A stretch of 64,000 bases of DNA from contig CM077665.1 in NCBI GenBank assembly GCA_039707655.1, positions 138,031,148 through 138,095,147 on the forward strand, written 5' to 3'. Made by a program: the position numbers and the translations under genes. The DNA comes from Elymus sibiricus (taxonomy: Eukaryota > Streptophyta > Magnoliopsida > Poales > Poaceae). Below the pieces are notes generated by a model. The model was given only the letters and a program-made list of their open reading frames with translations. It ran no database searches and was not told the origin of the DNA. Below, in pieces: positions 47,694 to 58,687 of the stretch (positions within the stretch are counted from its first letter, which is position 1; the number at the start of each line of letters is the position of its first letter).

Positions 47694-47746
47694 TGTTACA
47701 GCCCGAGACGGATTCTTATTATTTCATTTGATCTATATTATTATTT
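47694..47746 (+). repeat. Stump of LARD-1 3' LTR (53 bp)
   Basis: TGTTACAGCCCGAGACGGAT start, then sequence as at 11167-11216, then an abrupt switch to unrelated Gypsy internal sequence at 47747. About 4.4 kb of LTR is missing. Confidence 0.88.
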
Positions 47747-48188
47747 CAAAGCACAAGTGTGGAAAAAGGATAGTAATGCTGCCCCCTCTCCCATCTCTCC
47801 TTTCTTTTTTCTTTTTTCTCTTTCTTTCCTTTTCTCTTCTTTTTTCATTATTGGCTCTATTTGCCTTTCCTTTTCTCCTTTTATTTCCTTTTTTATTTTC
47901 TTTGTTAAATCCTCATAGGTTGGGGCAACACTCTAATAATGTTGATCATCACACTTCTATTTACTTACAACTCGATAAAACTAAAAAATAATATGACTAC
48001 ATGTGAATGCCTCTGGCGGTGTACCAGGATGTGCAATGATAATACCAGAACATATATGCAATGATGAATGGCGGCTTTGCCACAAATATTATGTCAGCTA
48101 CATGATCATGCAAAGCAAAATGATAATAAATGCTCAAGTCATATGAACGGTAACAGTGGAAGTTGCATGGCAATATATCTCGGAATGT
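47747..48188 (-). mobile_element. Gypsy internal fragment
   Basis: Carries the GCACAAGTGTGG box, the pyrimidine-rich stretch and the ATGGCAATATATCTCGGAATG box in the same order as 5497-5930 (element B) and 15767-16170 (E2), so it is the 3' internal part of a minus-strand Gypsy. It could be what remains of element A. No LTR of its own is attached. The CACTA element cuts it at 48189. Confidence 0.78.
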
Positions 48189-48930
48189 CACTGGTGTAGC
48201 GACATGCTATACAAACGGTTTTTAACCCCTTTCCATGACATAGTTTTAAACCGTCACCTTGCATGTGTGGGTAATAGGGGGCTCCATCCCACATGACACG
48301 AAAAAATCGTCTACGATAGTGACCGATGGTGCAGACGCTCTGCCAAATATAATCGTGTGCGATGCAGGAACATATCGCACACACTATATTTTGGGCATAC
48401 GTGTGGGATTGGGGATCAATCACACACGTCTATCATGTGTCAAACGCGTCTAATTGTTCATGGGAAACAAACGGTGTTTAACCTTTAACTGTTTAGGAAA
48501 CAATACCTAATCCACATGGGCCATCATATAAATTGTGTGTGATATCTGCATCATCGTACATGAGTTTTCTCTAGCAAGCGTCTGCCATGCATGATATCAT
48601 CGCACATGTTTCTCGAGCAATTTACGCGTGGGATCGCCTTTGCATCGGGCACGGTTTCCTCTAGGCTCACGTGTGAGATCGTGTGCTATCTCAAACGATT
48701 GAGTAGCTCATACGCACACGTAGAAGTGTTCCAACAAGTCTGCAATTTGTTAGCTATCACCAACATTTTAGTTTATATCTTGTGTGCTTTTCCTGTAGAT
48801 CACAGGCGGTTACGCTATGAGTGACGTGTGCTATCCATTCTGTATTGCGCACAGTTAGTTACTTGAACTATGTGCGCTTAAATGGCCAGGTTATTGTAAA
48901 ATATTGCATTTAAATCACCCTCCAAAAAGC

Positions 48931-49070
48931 AAATTCGTCACAATATGCAATTGAACAAATAGTGTCCACAGGAAGAACATTCATAAAATTCGCCACAATA
49001 TGCAATTGAACAAATAGTGTCCACAGGAAGAACATTCATCAAAATTCGCCGCAATATGCAATTGAACAAA
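48931..49070. repeat. Tandem repeat, period 55-56 bp, 2.5 copies
   Basis: AAATTCG(C/T)C(A/G)CAATATGC recurs at 48931, 48986 and 49042 with the intervening sequence (AGTGTCCACAGGAAGAAC) conserved in the first two units. It lies in the CACTA element. Confidence 0.92.
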
Positions 49071-49728
49071 TGCTAGCTAAATTCTATAGATGTATGGACA
49101 TATGTAGTACATAATCATAGTGTATGAAATACGAAGACCTGATCACATGGAAGACAATGCATACATGCGTATATGTTTAGTTGATAACACTATATGAATA
49201 CATACTTATTCTTGGGAGATAGGAATGCTGAAATCTTCACAGTCTGTACTGGGCATGCCATACATGTGGAGTAGAAGATAGTAATTAAGAAACAAACTTA
49301 CTGGTACTATTTTGTCTGCATCGGCACAATATTCACCATATCTGCATAGGTTCATCATGTATTTGCAAATGTATTATCCACATAGGTTGGTCCCTTCTTG
49401 TTGTTGATGACACTGATTTTTTTGTATAGTTCTTGTCATGTATTTGTCCTGTTAGGAACAACCTAACCGGTGCATGTTGTTTCTTTTTTTTTTCTTTGGA
49501 GATAAATAGAAATAGGTTTACTTAGAAACTTAAAAATCTGACTAGCATTTTCTGAAAATAACGGATTTTGGCGTCTAACCGGAGAAGCGATCACGTGCTG
49601 CAGAGGTAGTTGGCGGTCAAACCGGTTCCCTCCTGAAGTTATGTACTTTGACAATATAGTGCAAAGGAACATGAATTTTCACATACTCAATTCTTGAACC
49701 AGATATGAATACAAAATATGAACGTCAA

Positions 49729-50580
49729 AGAATTCAATACCTATCCATGAATTCCTGAAGATTGTTTAGATCTTGAGGCTTTCTTGACTCTTGGAGAGAA
49801 TCCGGGTAGTAAACTGTGTTCCGCTTTGGAACAATGACCACCAAGATCCAGTGATGGCTACAGTTTAAGAAAGGCATGAACGTACAAAGTATGTCGACAA
49901 CTGAAACATGATCAATGTATGTGTGGTTGTATATTTAACTTACCATTCATGATATGGCCACATGAAGAATTCTCCTACGTGTAACATATTCAAGATCTCA
50001 GAGACATGGTCAATGGAGGACCTTGCGTGTATCATTATTACGTAATAAAGTGTCATTTGGTAAATTAGGATCTATGAAAATACGCATGCGCCCTTATTGA
50101 TCTCTGTGCCATCAATCCTCTGAGAGGAATACAATACAGTTAGCTTTGTTTTTCGTTTACAGCCTTGTATGGAGAAGTTGGTCAGAGTTTGTGAAGTACT
50201 TGCAACATCAAACATTTGACAAGAGTGGCAGTGAGCTCATCGAAGTTGAAGAAGAGATGAAAGTCCTCGAATTCCACACTAATGATACCCGGAACATTAG
50301 AGAAATGCTTCTCACCGTAGTGGAGTTACATAATGTTATTACCTTCTCCTTCTGACATTTTATCCATGCAATATTTATGTAACTTGCGGTAACTGGAACT
50401 GCACTCCTCAAAGTATTCGCCAACAAGAAATGGCTAGCCATGCTTGTTCTTGCGTGCTTCAAGTGGGTATTCCTTAGGACTACCAAGTAGCTTATTAAAT
50501 GTGTCATCGTCCATGGCGCCAGAACCAACAATAGCCACCCCTTGAAACAAATTGTTGCTGATTTGGCTCTAGGCGAGGAG
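49729..50580 (-). pseudogene. CACTA-borne Ulp1-like (C48) cysteine protease gene, decayed
   Basis: On the minus strand a frame starting MDDDTFNKLLGSPKEYPLE (M at 50514) runs through FLVGEYFEEC...YRKLHKYCMDKMS and FEDFHLFFNFDEL (to about 50220), interrupted by two stops (near 50435 and 50327). A later exon reads MIHARSSIDHVSEIL and GEFFMWPYHE (about 50035-49944). It ends at a GTAAGT donor (49943), and an 86-bp intron ends in CTGTAG (49858). The next exon continues in frame with HHWILVVIVPKRNTV and YYPDSLQ (49857-49730). HW and DS are the His and Asp of the Ulp1/SENP catalytic triad. The Gln and Cys part downstream (about 49560-49640) is too decayed to call. Ulp1-like ORFs are common second genes of plant CACTA elements. 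Their role in transposition is unclear. Confidence 0.75.
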
Positions 50581-50813
50581 TCTTTGTAGTAGGATGCTAT
50601 TGGGCCCATCCCTCCTCGGTTTTGGGGGCCCCTTCTTCGTGTTTGCAACCGTGCCCACTTTCCTCTTGTTAGCTGAAGCACTTCTGGTTTGAGGTCTGGA
50701 AACATAAACGATGTGCTACTGAGCAGCCAATGAAGCTATGATCGACTGGTGACCTGATGGTGTTGATGTGACGGACTGCTGAGCTGTGGTAGCAGAGGAA
50801 ACGGACTGCTCCC

Positions 50814-52476
50814 TGATATCTACTACACCACTTTATTCTTATAGACTCTGTTGGGCCACCAAGCGCAGAGTTTTGTAGGACAGTAGTAATTTTCCCTCAA
50901 GTGGATGACCTAAGGTTTATCAATCACTGGGAGGTGTAGGATGAAGATGGTCTCTCTCAAACAACCCTGCAACCAAATACAAGAAATCTCTTGTGTCCCC
51001 AACACACCCATTGTATAGGTGCACTAGTTCGGCGAAGAGATGGTGATACAAGTGCAATATGGATGGTAGATATAGGTTTTTGTAATCTGAAAATATAAAA
51101 ACAGCAAGGTAGCAAGTGGCAAATGGCGAGCAAAATGTCATATAAATGCTTGGAAACAAGGCCTAGGGTTCATACTTTCACTAGTGCAATCTCTCAACAG
51201 TGCTAACATAATAGAATCATATGATCATCCCTCAATGTGCAACAAATAATCACACCAAAGTTCATATCTAGAGGAGAACATAAGATGAAATTGTTGTAGG
51301 TAGTAAGAACCACCTCAAAATTACCATTTCCGATCAATCTATTGTGCTATTCCTATAGACGTCACAAACGGCCCTAAAGTTCGTACTAAAATAACACCAA
51401 TGATACATATCAATCAACTCTAATGTCACCTAGATACTCCAATGTCACCTCAAGTATCCATGGGTTAATCATTCGATATGCATCAAACAATTTCAGATTC
51501 ATCATATTCAATCCAACACAAAGAACTTCAAAGAGTACCCCAAGATTTCTATCGGAGAAGGTAGGACAAGAACGTGCAATCAACCCCTATGCATAGATCC
51601 CCAAGGTCACCGAAATCCGCAAGTTGATGCCATAACATATATCAAGTGAATCAATAGAATACCCCATTGTCACCAAGGGTATCCACATGCAAGACATACA
51701 TCAAGTGATCTCAAATCCAATATTCAATCCGACATAACAAAATCTCAAAGGGAAAGATTCAATTCATCACAACAAGATAGCAAGGGAAGAACACCATATG
51801 ATCCAACTATATTAACAAAGCCCGTGATACATCAATATCGTGTCATCTCAAGAACACGAGAGAGAGAGGGAGGGAGAGAGAGAGAGAGATTAAACACATA
51901 GCTACTTGTACATACCCTTAGCCCCGAGGGTGAACTACTCCCTCCTCGTCATGGCCTCCGCCGGGATGATGAAGATGGCCACTAGCGATGATTTACCCTC
52001 TCCGGCAAGGTACTAGAAATGCTCCAGATGGGTTTTTCTTCGATACAGAGAGTTGCGGCGGAGGAGCGGAAGTTCTCTCTGGCTCTTTAGGGTTTTTGGG
52101 ATATATTGGAATTTATAGGCCAGAGAGGGACATCGGGACAGGCTCGAGGGGGCCACCACATATCAGGGCGCGACCACCACCCATGGGCGCGCCCTGTTGC
52201 GTGGTGGCTCCCTCTTGAAACCTCCGGTCTCCTCCCGAAGCTTCCAGGTCTTCTTTCGGTCTAGAAAAAATCAGAAAAAAAATTTAGGCGATTTTGAGAA
52301 CTTTTATTTTCTGCACATAAAAACAACATCACGGTAATTCTGCTGAAAACAGCATCAATCTGGGTTAGTTCTAAAGAAATCTTATAAAGTGCATCAAAAC
52401 CATATAAAAGTATTGTAAACATAGGCAAATATGACATGAATACTTCATAAATTATCGATACGTTGGAGACGTATCA
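50814..52476 (-). repeat. 3' LTR of element F (1663 bp)
   Basis: Begins TGATATCTACTACACC and ends CGATACGTTGGAGACGTATCA. It is the reverse complement counterpart of the E1 LTRs (19528-21492), about 300 bp shorter. A GA-rich run lies at 51862-51890. The 76-codon frame at 51988-52218 has no domain. Confidence 0.9.
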
Positions 52477-53969
52477 GCATCCCCAAGCTTAAGTCCTACT
52501 CGTCCTCGAGTAGGTAAATGATAAAAGAATTAATTTATGAAGTGTGAATGTTAGCATAATGTATAATTTTGATCAATAAAAGTTCCAGTCACTTTTCTAG
52601 CATCATAACCAGCAAGTATTTCTCATAAAACTTCTCATGATCAAGTAGCAAGCTATTCACATGTTGAAGTATAGACCATAAACTTTCTTGAAAACTAGCA
52701 AACTATGCTTTCAGTCATCAAACAATTACAATTCATCTTATTTTCAGGAAAGGTTTATGTAAGAGCTTTGGTTTAGCAAATTCGACACACTCAACTATCA
52801 TTTAGTCTTCCATGATTGTTGACACTCAATTCATATTTTTAGAACAAACAGTTTCAGTCAAACACATAGGAAGATAGGGACTTAACGTTTTGCCTCCCAA
52901 CTTATTTATCTCGGGGATAAAGTCAACAAATAATGAATCATGATCACCTATATTCAACTGGATATATGTGCGTGGATGTTTCCCCACCACATGATGCTTG
53001 CCAACTAAAGAATTAATAGATTGGAATAGGGATAAACATTACCGACTCTTGTATAAAAGTAAATATAGAAAAGTAAATGCATAAAAGTAAAGATAGGACC
53101 TTCGCAGAGGGCACCAGAGGTTGTCATGCGCTTTTTATTTTTGGATGTGCAAACTCTTAAGGGAAAGGAACATCACTTTATATTGCCCCTTGTGATAGCA
53201 ACCTTTATTATGCAGTCCGTCGCTTTTATTTCTTCACCATCACAAGTTCGTACAAAGCTTATTTTCCCTTCCAATAAAAGATCATACATATTTTGGAGCA
53301 ATTTTTATTACTTTTTGCACTAATGACAACTTACTTGAAGGATCTTATCCAATCCATAGGTAGATATGGTGGACTCTCATGGCAAGAAACTAGGTTTAAG
53401 GGTTTTTGGATGCACAAGTAGTATCTCTACTTAGTACGAATTTTTGGCTAGAAAAAGATCCTAAGCAAGCACCACATGTTAGAGGATCCATGACAATATA
53501 ACTGCTATGTGAATATAAACAAACATAACCATTACGTTGTCTTCCTTGTCCAACATCAACTACTTGATCAAATTTGAAAATAATTAATGGGGGCTCACAA
53601 TCATAGAAGATGTCCAAGATAGTATATTTATAAGTGAAATCTCTCTTCCTTCAATATTCTTTCATGAATTCTTCAAGTGACCAATGCTATGTTTGTTAAC
53701 TTCCAAATTTTTTTACCGCTTATACTTCTTGTATGTGAAGTCACTACTCCCCATGGGACAAGCATATGAAGCATACATAATTTAATATTTATGATATTCA
53801 ATTTATTCAACCTTTTCTCTTAGGATATAAGTGAAGCGCAAGAGTGAACGTCAAACTACTCTAAAAAAGATATAAGTGAAGATCAATGAGTAGTCAAACA
53901 ATTAAGTAGATATGTGAGAACTCTCTCTCAATAAATATCTTCAAATCTGAGATTTATTTAAAACATCAA
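52477..53969 (-). other. Non-coding 3' internal region of element F
   Basis: PPT AAGCTTGGGGATGC on the minus strand (52477-52490). The rest is AT-rich sequence with 'ataagtgaag' repeats (53827-53882). No gene is seen. Confidence 0.8.
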
Positions 53970-56747
53970 TGTAATGCCCAAGATGCAATCCAATCCTTAT
54001 TTTGGCTCGAGGGACTCGACAGGGATAGAAGCGCATCTCGTCGTTTCGCAAGAATGGATATCATTACAAGTACATGTAAAGAAGAGATGAGTATATGGAA
54101 TTGGCTTACACTCGCCACAAGCTAAATCAAGATCACATCAATACAACAACATATACAATCATCATACAGAAGAGCAGGGTCCGACTACGGACGAAATCAA
54201 ACGATAAAATGACATCCATCCTTGCTATCCCAGGCTGCCGGCCTGGAACCCATCCTAGATCAATGAAGAAGAAGAAGAACTCCAAATCAAGCAAGCATCG
54301 CTCTCACGTCAAAGATCGCATTACTTGTACCTGCAACTGTTGTTGTAGTAATCTGTGAGCCACAGGATCTCAACAATCTCATTTCCAAGGGTATCAAGAC
54401 TATTAAAGCTTAATGGATGAGGTATGGTTAAGTGGTGAGGCTGCAGCAAGCACTAAGCATTATTTGAGTGGCTAACTTATGAGTACAAGAATAAGGGCGG
54501 ATGATCGTCGCATAAACGGACGTCAACTAGTAATGATCACTAAGTGATCCTGAACACCTACTTACGGTCAAACATAACCCCACCGTGTTCTCTTTCGAAG
54601 CAGGCCTCCGAGAAGAGACGGTCACGGTTACACAAACGGTTGGTGTATTTTATTAGAGTTTACTTCAAGTTCTCTATGACTGGATGTTAAACAAATTTCC
54701 AAGTAGCCACATAACCGCGGGCACGGCTCTCATGAAAGATTTAACCCTGCAGGGGTGCTCCAACTCATCCATCACAAACTAACCACAAGCTGCGTTGGAA
54801 CTCCTCAACCGCGGGATAACCCATAGTATTTGTGGAGTCCCGATGGAAAATCGCAACCTCGAGATAGCCCGAAGTGACCTCGAAATCCCGTGCACAAGAT
54901 GTCCGAGAAAGGTAAAACAAATCCAGCAAGACCCTCTGACGTGTCGACGAACCCGATAGGAGCCGCGTATCTCGTTCTCAGGACACGACCGGATTGGCTA
55001 AGTTTTCGACTGGCACACCTGGTGGTGGCCCCGGCTACTGCCATTTTGGACCAACGCTCATGAGGAGCACTGGCCCGGGTTGTTGATTAAATATTCTCGG
55101 GTTAATTACTCCCTATGCAGGTTCATTAGTTATTAAGCAAATGTAGTACCAAAGTTGGGCCTTGCCAGAAAAGTTTTATCCTAAAACGAAAATCAAGGGG
55201 GTCCCCATAACAACCCCGAGCATGTTAGGAGCACTCAATATGGAACATAACACCGGTACACAAGTAACTAGGGCGGCAAAAGTGGAACAAAACACCGAGC
55301 AAAAGGCCAAGCCTTCCACCTTTTACCAAGTATATATGTGCATTAAATTAAATAGCAATAATATTGTGATAGGTCAAAAATATCCATGTTGCACATGGAA
55401 ACAACTTGCACCTGCAACTAGCAACACTATAAGAAGGGCTGAGCAAGCGGTAACATAGCCAACCAATGGTTTGCTAGGATGTGGAGGGTTAGAGGCTTAT
55501 CATGGCATTTTGGGAGGCTTGACAAACAAGTGGTAGGTAGCGAGACACATCGATAGAAACGAGACAACTAGCATGGCAATGATAGTAGTGGTATCCAGGG
55601 AAATGATCATCTTGCCTGAGATCCCGGTTGGAAGAAGAACGAATCCGTGAAGCAGAAGAGCCAACGTAGTCGAACGAATCCTCACACTTCGAACTCTTTC
55701 GGAACTCTATCGAGAAGAAGCAATCCGAAAAAAACAATCAACACATGATAAACACCACAACATATGCATGACATGATGCACATCAAATATGATGCATGTT
55801 ATGCATGACATGGCAAAGCACAACAATCAACTTCTACACATTAAGTGAAGCTCAATATGCAATGAGTTGCATATTGACAAAACTCCACAACCGAATCAGT
55901 TAGTTCACTCTCGTTTAGGTACTCATCAATATTAAATAATGTTTAACATGGGTGGTCATGGCATAAGGTGAAGATGGAATCAACGCAATTTTAAATGGAG
56001 AAGGAGAACACACATATACCAAAATAATAACTCTCCATATTATGAGAAATGTGGTTAATGTTGTTTAACTAAACAATCATTTTAAATGTTGTTTATCATG
56101 ACAACAGGTGAAGCACGAACAACTACATCAACTAGGCATTTTAAATGAGGCCGGAAGCAAGTTATAGCATTTCCAAAACAACCTCATATGCAAATTATGA
56201 ATTCTGTCCAGATCTGTACTAAGCATATTTTATATTTATTAAACAAGAAAATAAAGTCCACCATGTTATTCTACACATTTTTCTAGCCAAGTTACATATA
56301 TAAAACATTAGAATCGGAGTTACTGTTAAATAGTTATGATAAAAACCGTTTTAACATGGCATTTACGCAAATTAATGCAAACATCAAGTTTAAACATTTT
56401 TATCATGCATGAAAGTGGGATATTCTGAATCTACACGAAATTCTACCCAAGTTAAATACATGACATGTTTTACTTTGATGCACGGTATCTAATTATGAAA
56501 ATCTCAAGTTTAATATGAATAAAACCATCTACATAAACATGTGACCAAAATCTAGTACATCCAGCAACTAAACAATTTTATGTAGAGATGGACATGCCAT
56601 CGGTGGAAAGTACATTAAAATCTGATCAGATTACATATAGAGCATGTGTTATTTGGATTAACCATTCAAAAGATATGATGATCTTTAAAAGCATGCAAAT
56701 CTGTCACACATGAAAAGAACCAAAAGAAACTGGGACAAAAAAGAAAA

Positions 56748-56832
56748 GGAGATCGCTAGGAATTAATCCCAGGACTTCCTGGTGCGTGTGGGTTTGGCCG
56801 ACCAAATGAGCTATGGCTGGGTTGTGATAGAA
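56748..56832 (-). other. tRNA-like segment in LARD-2 LTR, copy 2
   Basis: The minus strand has TAGCTCATTTGG, close to the pol III A box TRGCNNARNNGG. About 35 bases later comes GGGATTAATTCC, resembling a weak B box, and then CTTTTC, a possible pol III terminator. It cannot fold as a canonical cloverleaf by eye and is not a functional tRNA gene. Confidence 0.4.
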
Positions 56833-56954
56833 AACAAATACTTTGGCCGCAAAAGAAGGATACCGTATTGGTGATCTGATAAAAACTTAAGACAGAGACT
56901 CGAGACAGAGCGTGGAGTGCGTGTGGGATAGAAAAGAAATCACAATAAGCTAAA

Positions 56955-57040
56955 ATAAAAATAGGGGCGGCTGGGATTTGAATTCCAAACCCCTTGGTTG
57001 TGAGCCAGCGTGACTAACCACTAGGCTACTGGAGGTATTT
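56955..57040 (-). other. tRNA-like segment in LARD-2 LTR, copy 1
   Basis: The minus strand has TAGCCTAGTGGTTAGTCAC, a perfect A box with D-arm-like sequence. It then has GGCTCACAACC in the anticodon-arm position and TTGGAATTCAAATCCC in the T-arm position (B-box-like). It resembles a degenerate tRNA-Val(CAC)-type sequence, but the anticodon stem is poorly paired. Confidence 0.45.
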
Positions 57041-58687
57041 CTGAAAATAGAACACAATAGCATGACTAAATAGCATAGAAACCAGAACGGATCTGGCAAG
57101 AAAAAGAAGCCTTTCGGCCATGGCGGGATGCTCACAACGGGGCAATTGGAGAGGCCCACGGGCAGCGCAGGCATGGGATCCAGAGGACCCGGACGAGGGC
57201 AAAGCAGGGGACCCGGAGGCCGGATCCGAGGCAGTCAACGGCGACCTTCAGCTTGCGATGGCATTGACGGGAGGCTACAGGGAGGCGTTGGGTACGGCAG
57301 CTCCTGTCCATAGCGAGAGAGAGAGAGAGAGAGAGAGCTTAGAGAATAGAGCTCAGGGTGAAGGGAAGGAAACTGAGGGGAGGATGGAGAGGAAGGGCAC
57401 GGTCCTGCTGGTCCGGTGTTGCTCCGGTCCGGTGGAGTTTGAAGGCGGGCGCACTCCTGGCGATGGCGAGCTTCAGGTGGTCCTGGTTGCTGCTGCTGGC
57501 TCCGGCGAGCTGCCGGTGCTTGCTGGCGATGCAAGAGGGCAGTGGCTCCGGTCAGCTCCTTCGGCTGGACGTGGGAGATCCTCCGGTTGCTTGCTCCGGC
57601 GAGGTTGAGGCTGCAAGTTTTGGTGGATCAGGAGCTCCTCGGGCGGCCATGGATGTCTCCTGTCCAGAGAAACAAGAGAGGAAGAGATAAGCACAAGGAA
57701 GAAGAAACGAAGGAGGAGAGGAAGGGGAGCAGCGGGCACGGGGCAGGGCTCTGGCCTGGGCATCGGCGACACGGGGCTCCGGCGGTGCCTTGGGCGCGAG
57801 CGCTCCTGTGGTCGCGCGGACGAAGGCTGCTGTGGCGAACGGACGCGTCCAGAGGCTCGGGCGAGCTACGGTTGGTTCGATTTGGAAATCAAGGAGGACC
57901 AGGTAGTGGCGGGGTTAGCGATTGGATCGGGAAGATCCCGAGGTGGGTGGAGACAGGGGTGGCGGCGGTAAGGAGGATCCCTAAAAATAGGGTGTGGTCT
58001 GGTTTTTGGAGTAGGTAGTCTATATATAGCGAATTAGACTAGGTTTAGACTCTTCGATTTAGATCGGACGGTCGGGAAAATTAGATTAGGGAGTCCAATT
58101 GAGAAACTGATGATGGTTTGGGGTATTACGGGGATGATCCGGTCCCAATGGTCATCTCCGTATGTTTTGGGTTCGGGGAAGTTATCGGACGCGCGTGAGG
58201 GTGCGTGCACTGTGCTGAGCGCTAAGAATTTAGAAGAGAGGGAAGATGGGCAGCTTGGCATTAGTTTCGAAAATCGAAACATGACTACGATTTGACCGGC
58301 TATAGTGCCTCTATAGGTTTAACGGTTCGGGTATCAAACGGACTCTGAACGCGACGAAATTTGGCAGGCGGTCTACCTATTATAAAACAAGACCGCACGC
58401 CAACTTTCGACCTATTCCGAGAATACTTTATGCGCACTTTTAAAAACAATATTTTAAAGATGCCGCGGGCGCGGGCGTGTGTGGTTGGTCTCGAAAGGTC
58501 GACGACACGAACGGAGAGAACCGGCGACTACGAACGGATGCGAGTTTTGAAAAATGGCGTCAATGGAGTGCCCATGCAATGCGGATGATGCAAATGATGC
58601 AATGATGAATGCGACAAACAGCCGAATCACACGATGACAACAGAATAAAACGGGAATCTTCTCGAGCGTCGGTCTTGGGCTGTTACA

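Larger units (their letters stand above)
11167..47746 (+). mobile_element. LARD-1: Sukkula/LARD-type non-autonomous element, heavily nested
   Basis: Plus-strand element whose 5' LTR is in three pieces (11167-11783, 13150-13412, 40866-44479, together about 4.49 kb). PBS is at 44483-44494, the body runs 44480-47693 (3.2 kb), the PPT is at 47675-47693, and a 53-bp stump of 3' LTR is at 47694-47746. It starts TGTAACAGCCCGAG, and the left flank CTTTA (11162-11166) would be the target-site duplication, but the right partner is lost. LTRs longer than the body, with no protein-coding region, match the LARD (large retrotransposon derivative) group known from barley and relatives, whose LTRs are around 4.4 kb. 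The same layout occurs on the opposite strand in LARD-2 (53970-64000). Confidence 0.85.
48189..50813. mobile_element. CACTA (En/Spm-type) DNA transposon, one end
   Basis: Terminus CACTGGTGTAGCGACATG, followed by about 700 bp of subterminal sequence with repeated short motifs in both orientations (for example GTGTGCGATG at 48355 and ATCGCACAC at 48373; CGTGTGAGATCG at 48670). This is the architecture of Triticeae CACTA elements. It then holds a decayed protein gene on the minus strand (49729-50580). The other terminus is not seen, because a Gypsy element inserted at 50814 and the rest lies beyond it or is lost. A 3-bp target duplication cannot be tested. Confidence 0.8.
50814..53969 (-). mobile_element. 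Gypsy element F (E1-type LTR), 3' part
   Basis: Minus-strand 3' LTR (50814-52476) followed by the PPT and 1.5 kb of 3' internal sequence. This matches, in reverse, the E1 region from about 23940 to 25607. It inserted into the CACTA element (left flank CTCCC, 50809-50813). LARD-2 interrupts it at 53970, and its PBS and 5' LTR lie outside the window. No coding region is in the visible part. Confidence 0.88.
53970..58687 (-). repeat. 3' LTR of LARD-2 (4718 bp)
   Basis: Begins TGTAATGCCC and ends GGGCTGTTACA. The part at 57120-58020 is GC-rich like 40870-41540 of LARD-1. A GA run lies at 57315-57337. Two tRNA-like stretches lie at 56748-56832 and 56955-57040. Frames of 162 and 158 codons in the GC-rich part overlap frames on the other strand and have no domain. 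Confidence 0.9.

Noticed and set aside
48931..49070. Short regular repeats considered as a CRISPR-like array
   Set aside because: Only 2.5 direct units without unique spacers, inside a plant CACTA element.
50208..50705. 165-codon minus-strand frame in the CACTA element
   Set aside because: The coding signal (MDDDTFNKLLG and the Ulp1-like blocks) is in a different frame of the same strand. This open frame is a shadow.
56955..57040. Functional tRNA-Val gene
   Set aside because: The A box is good but the anticodon stem and T arm do not pair well. Kept only as a tRNA-like segment.
57120..58018. Overlapping frames of 162, 158 and 110 codons
   Set aside because: They lie in a GC-rich LTR segment with frames on both strands and no recognisable domain.
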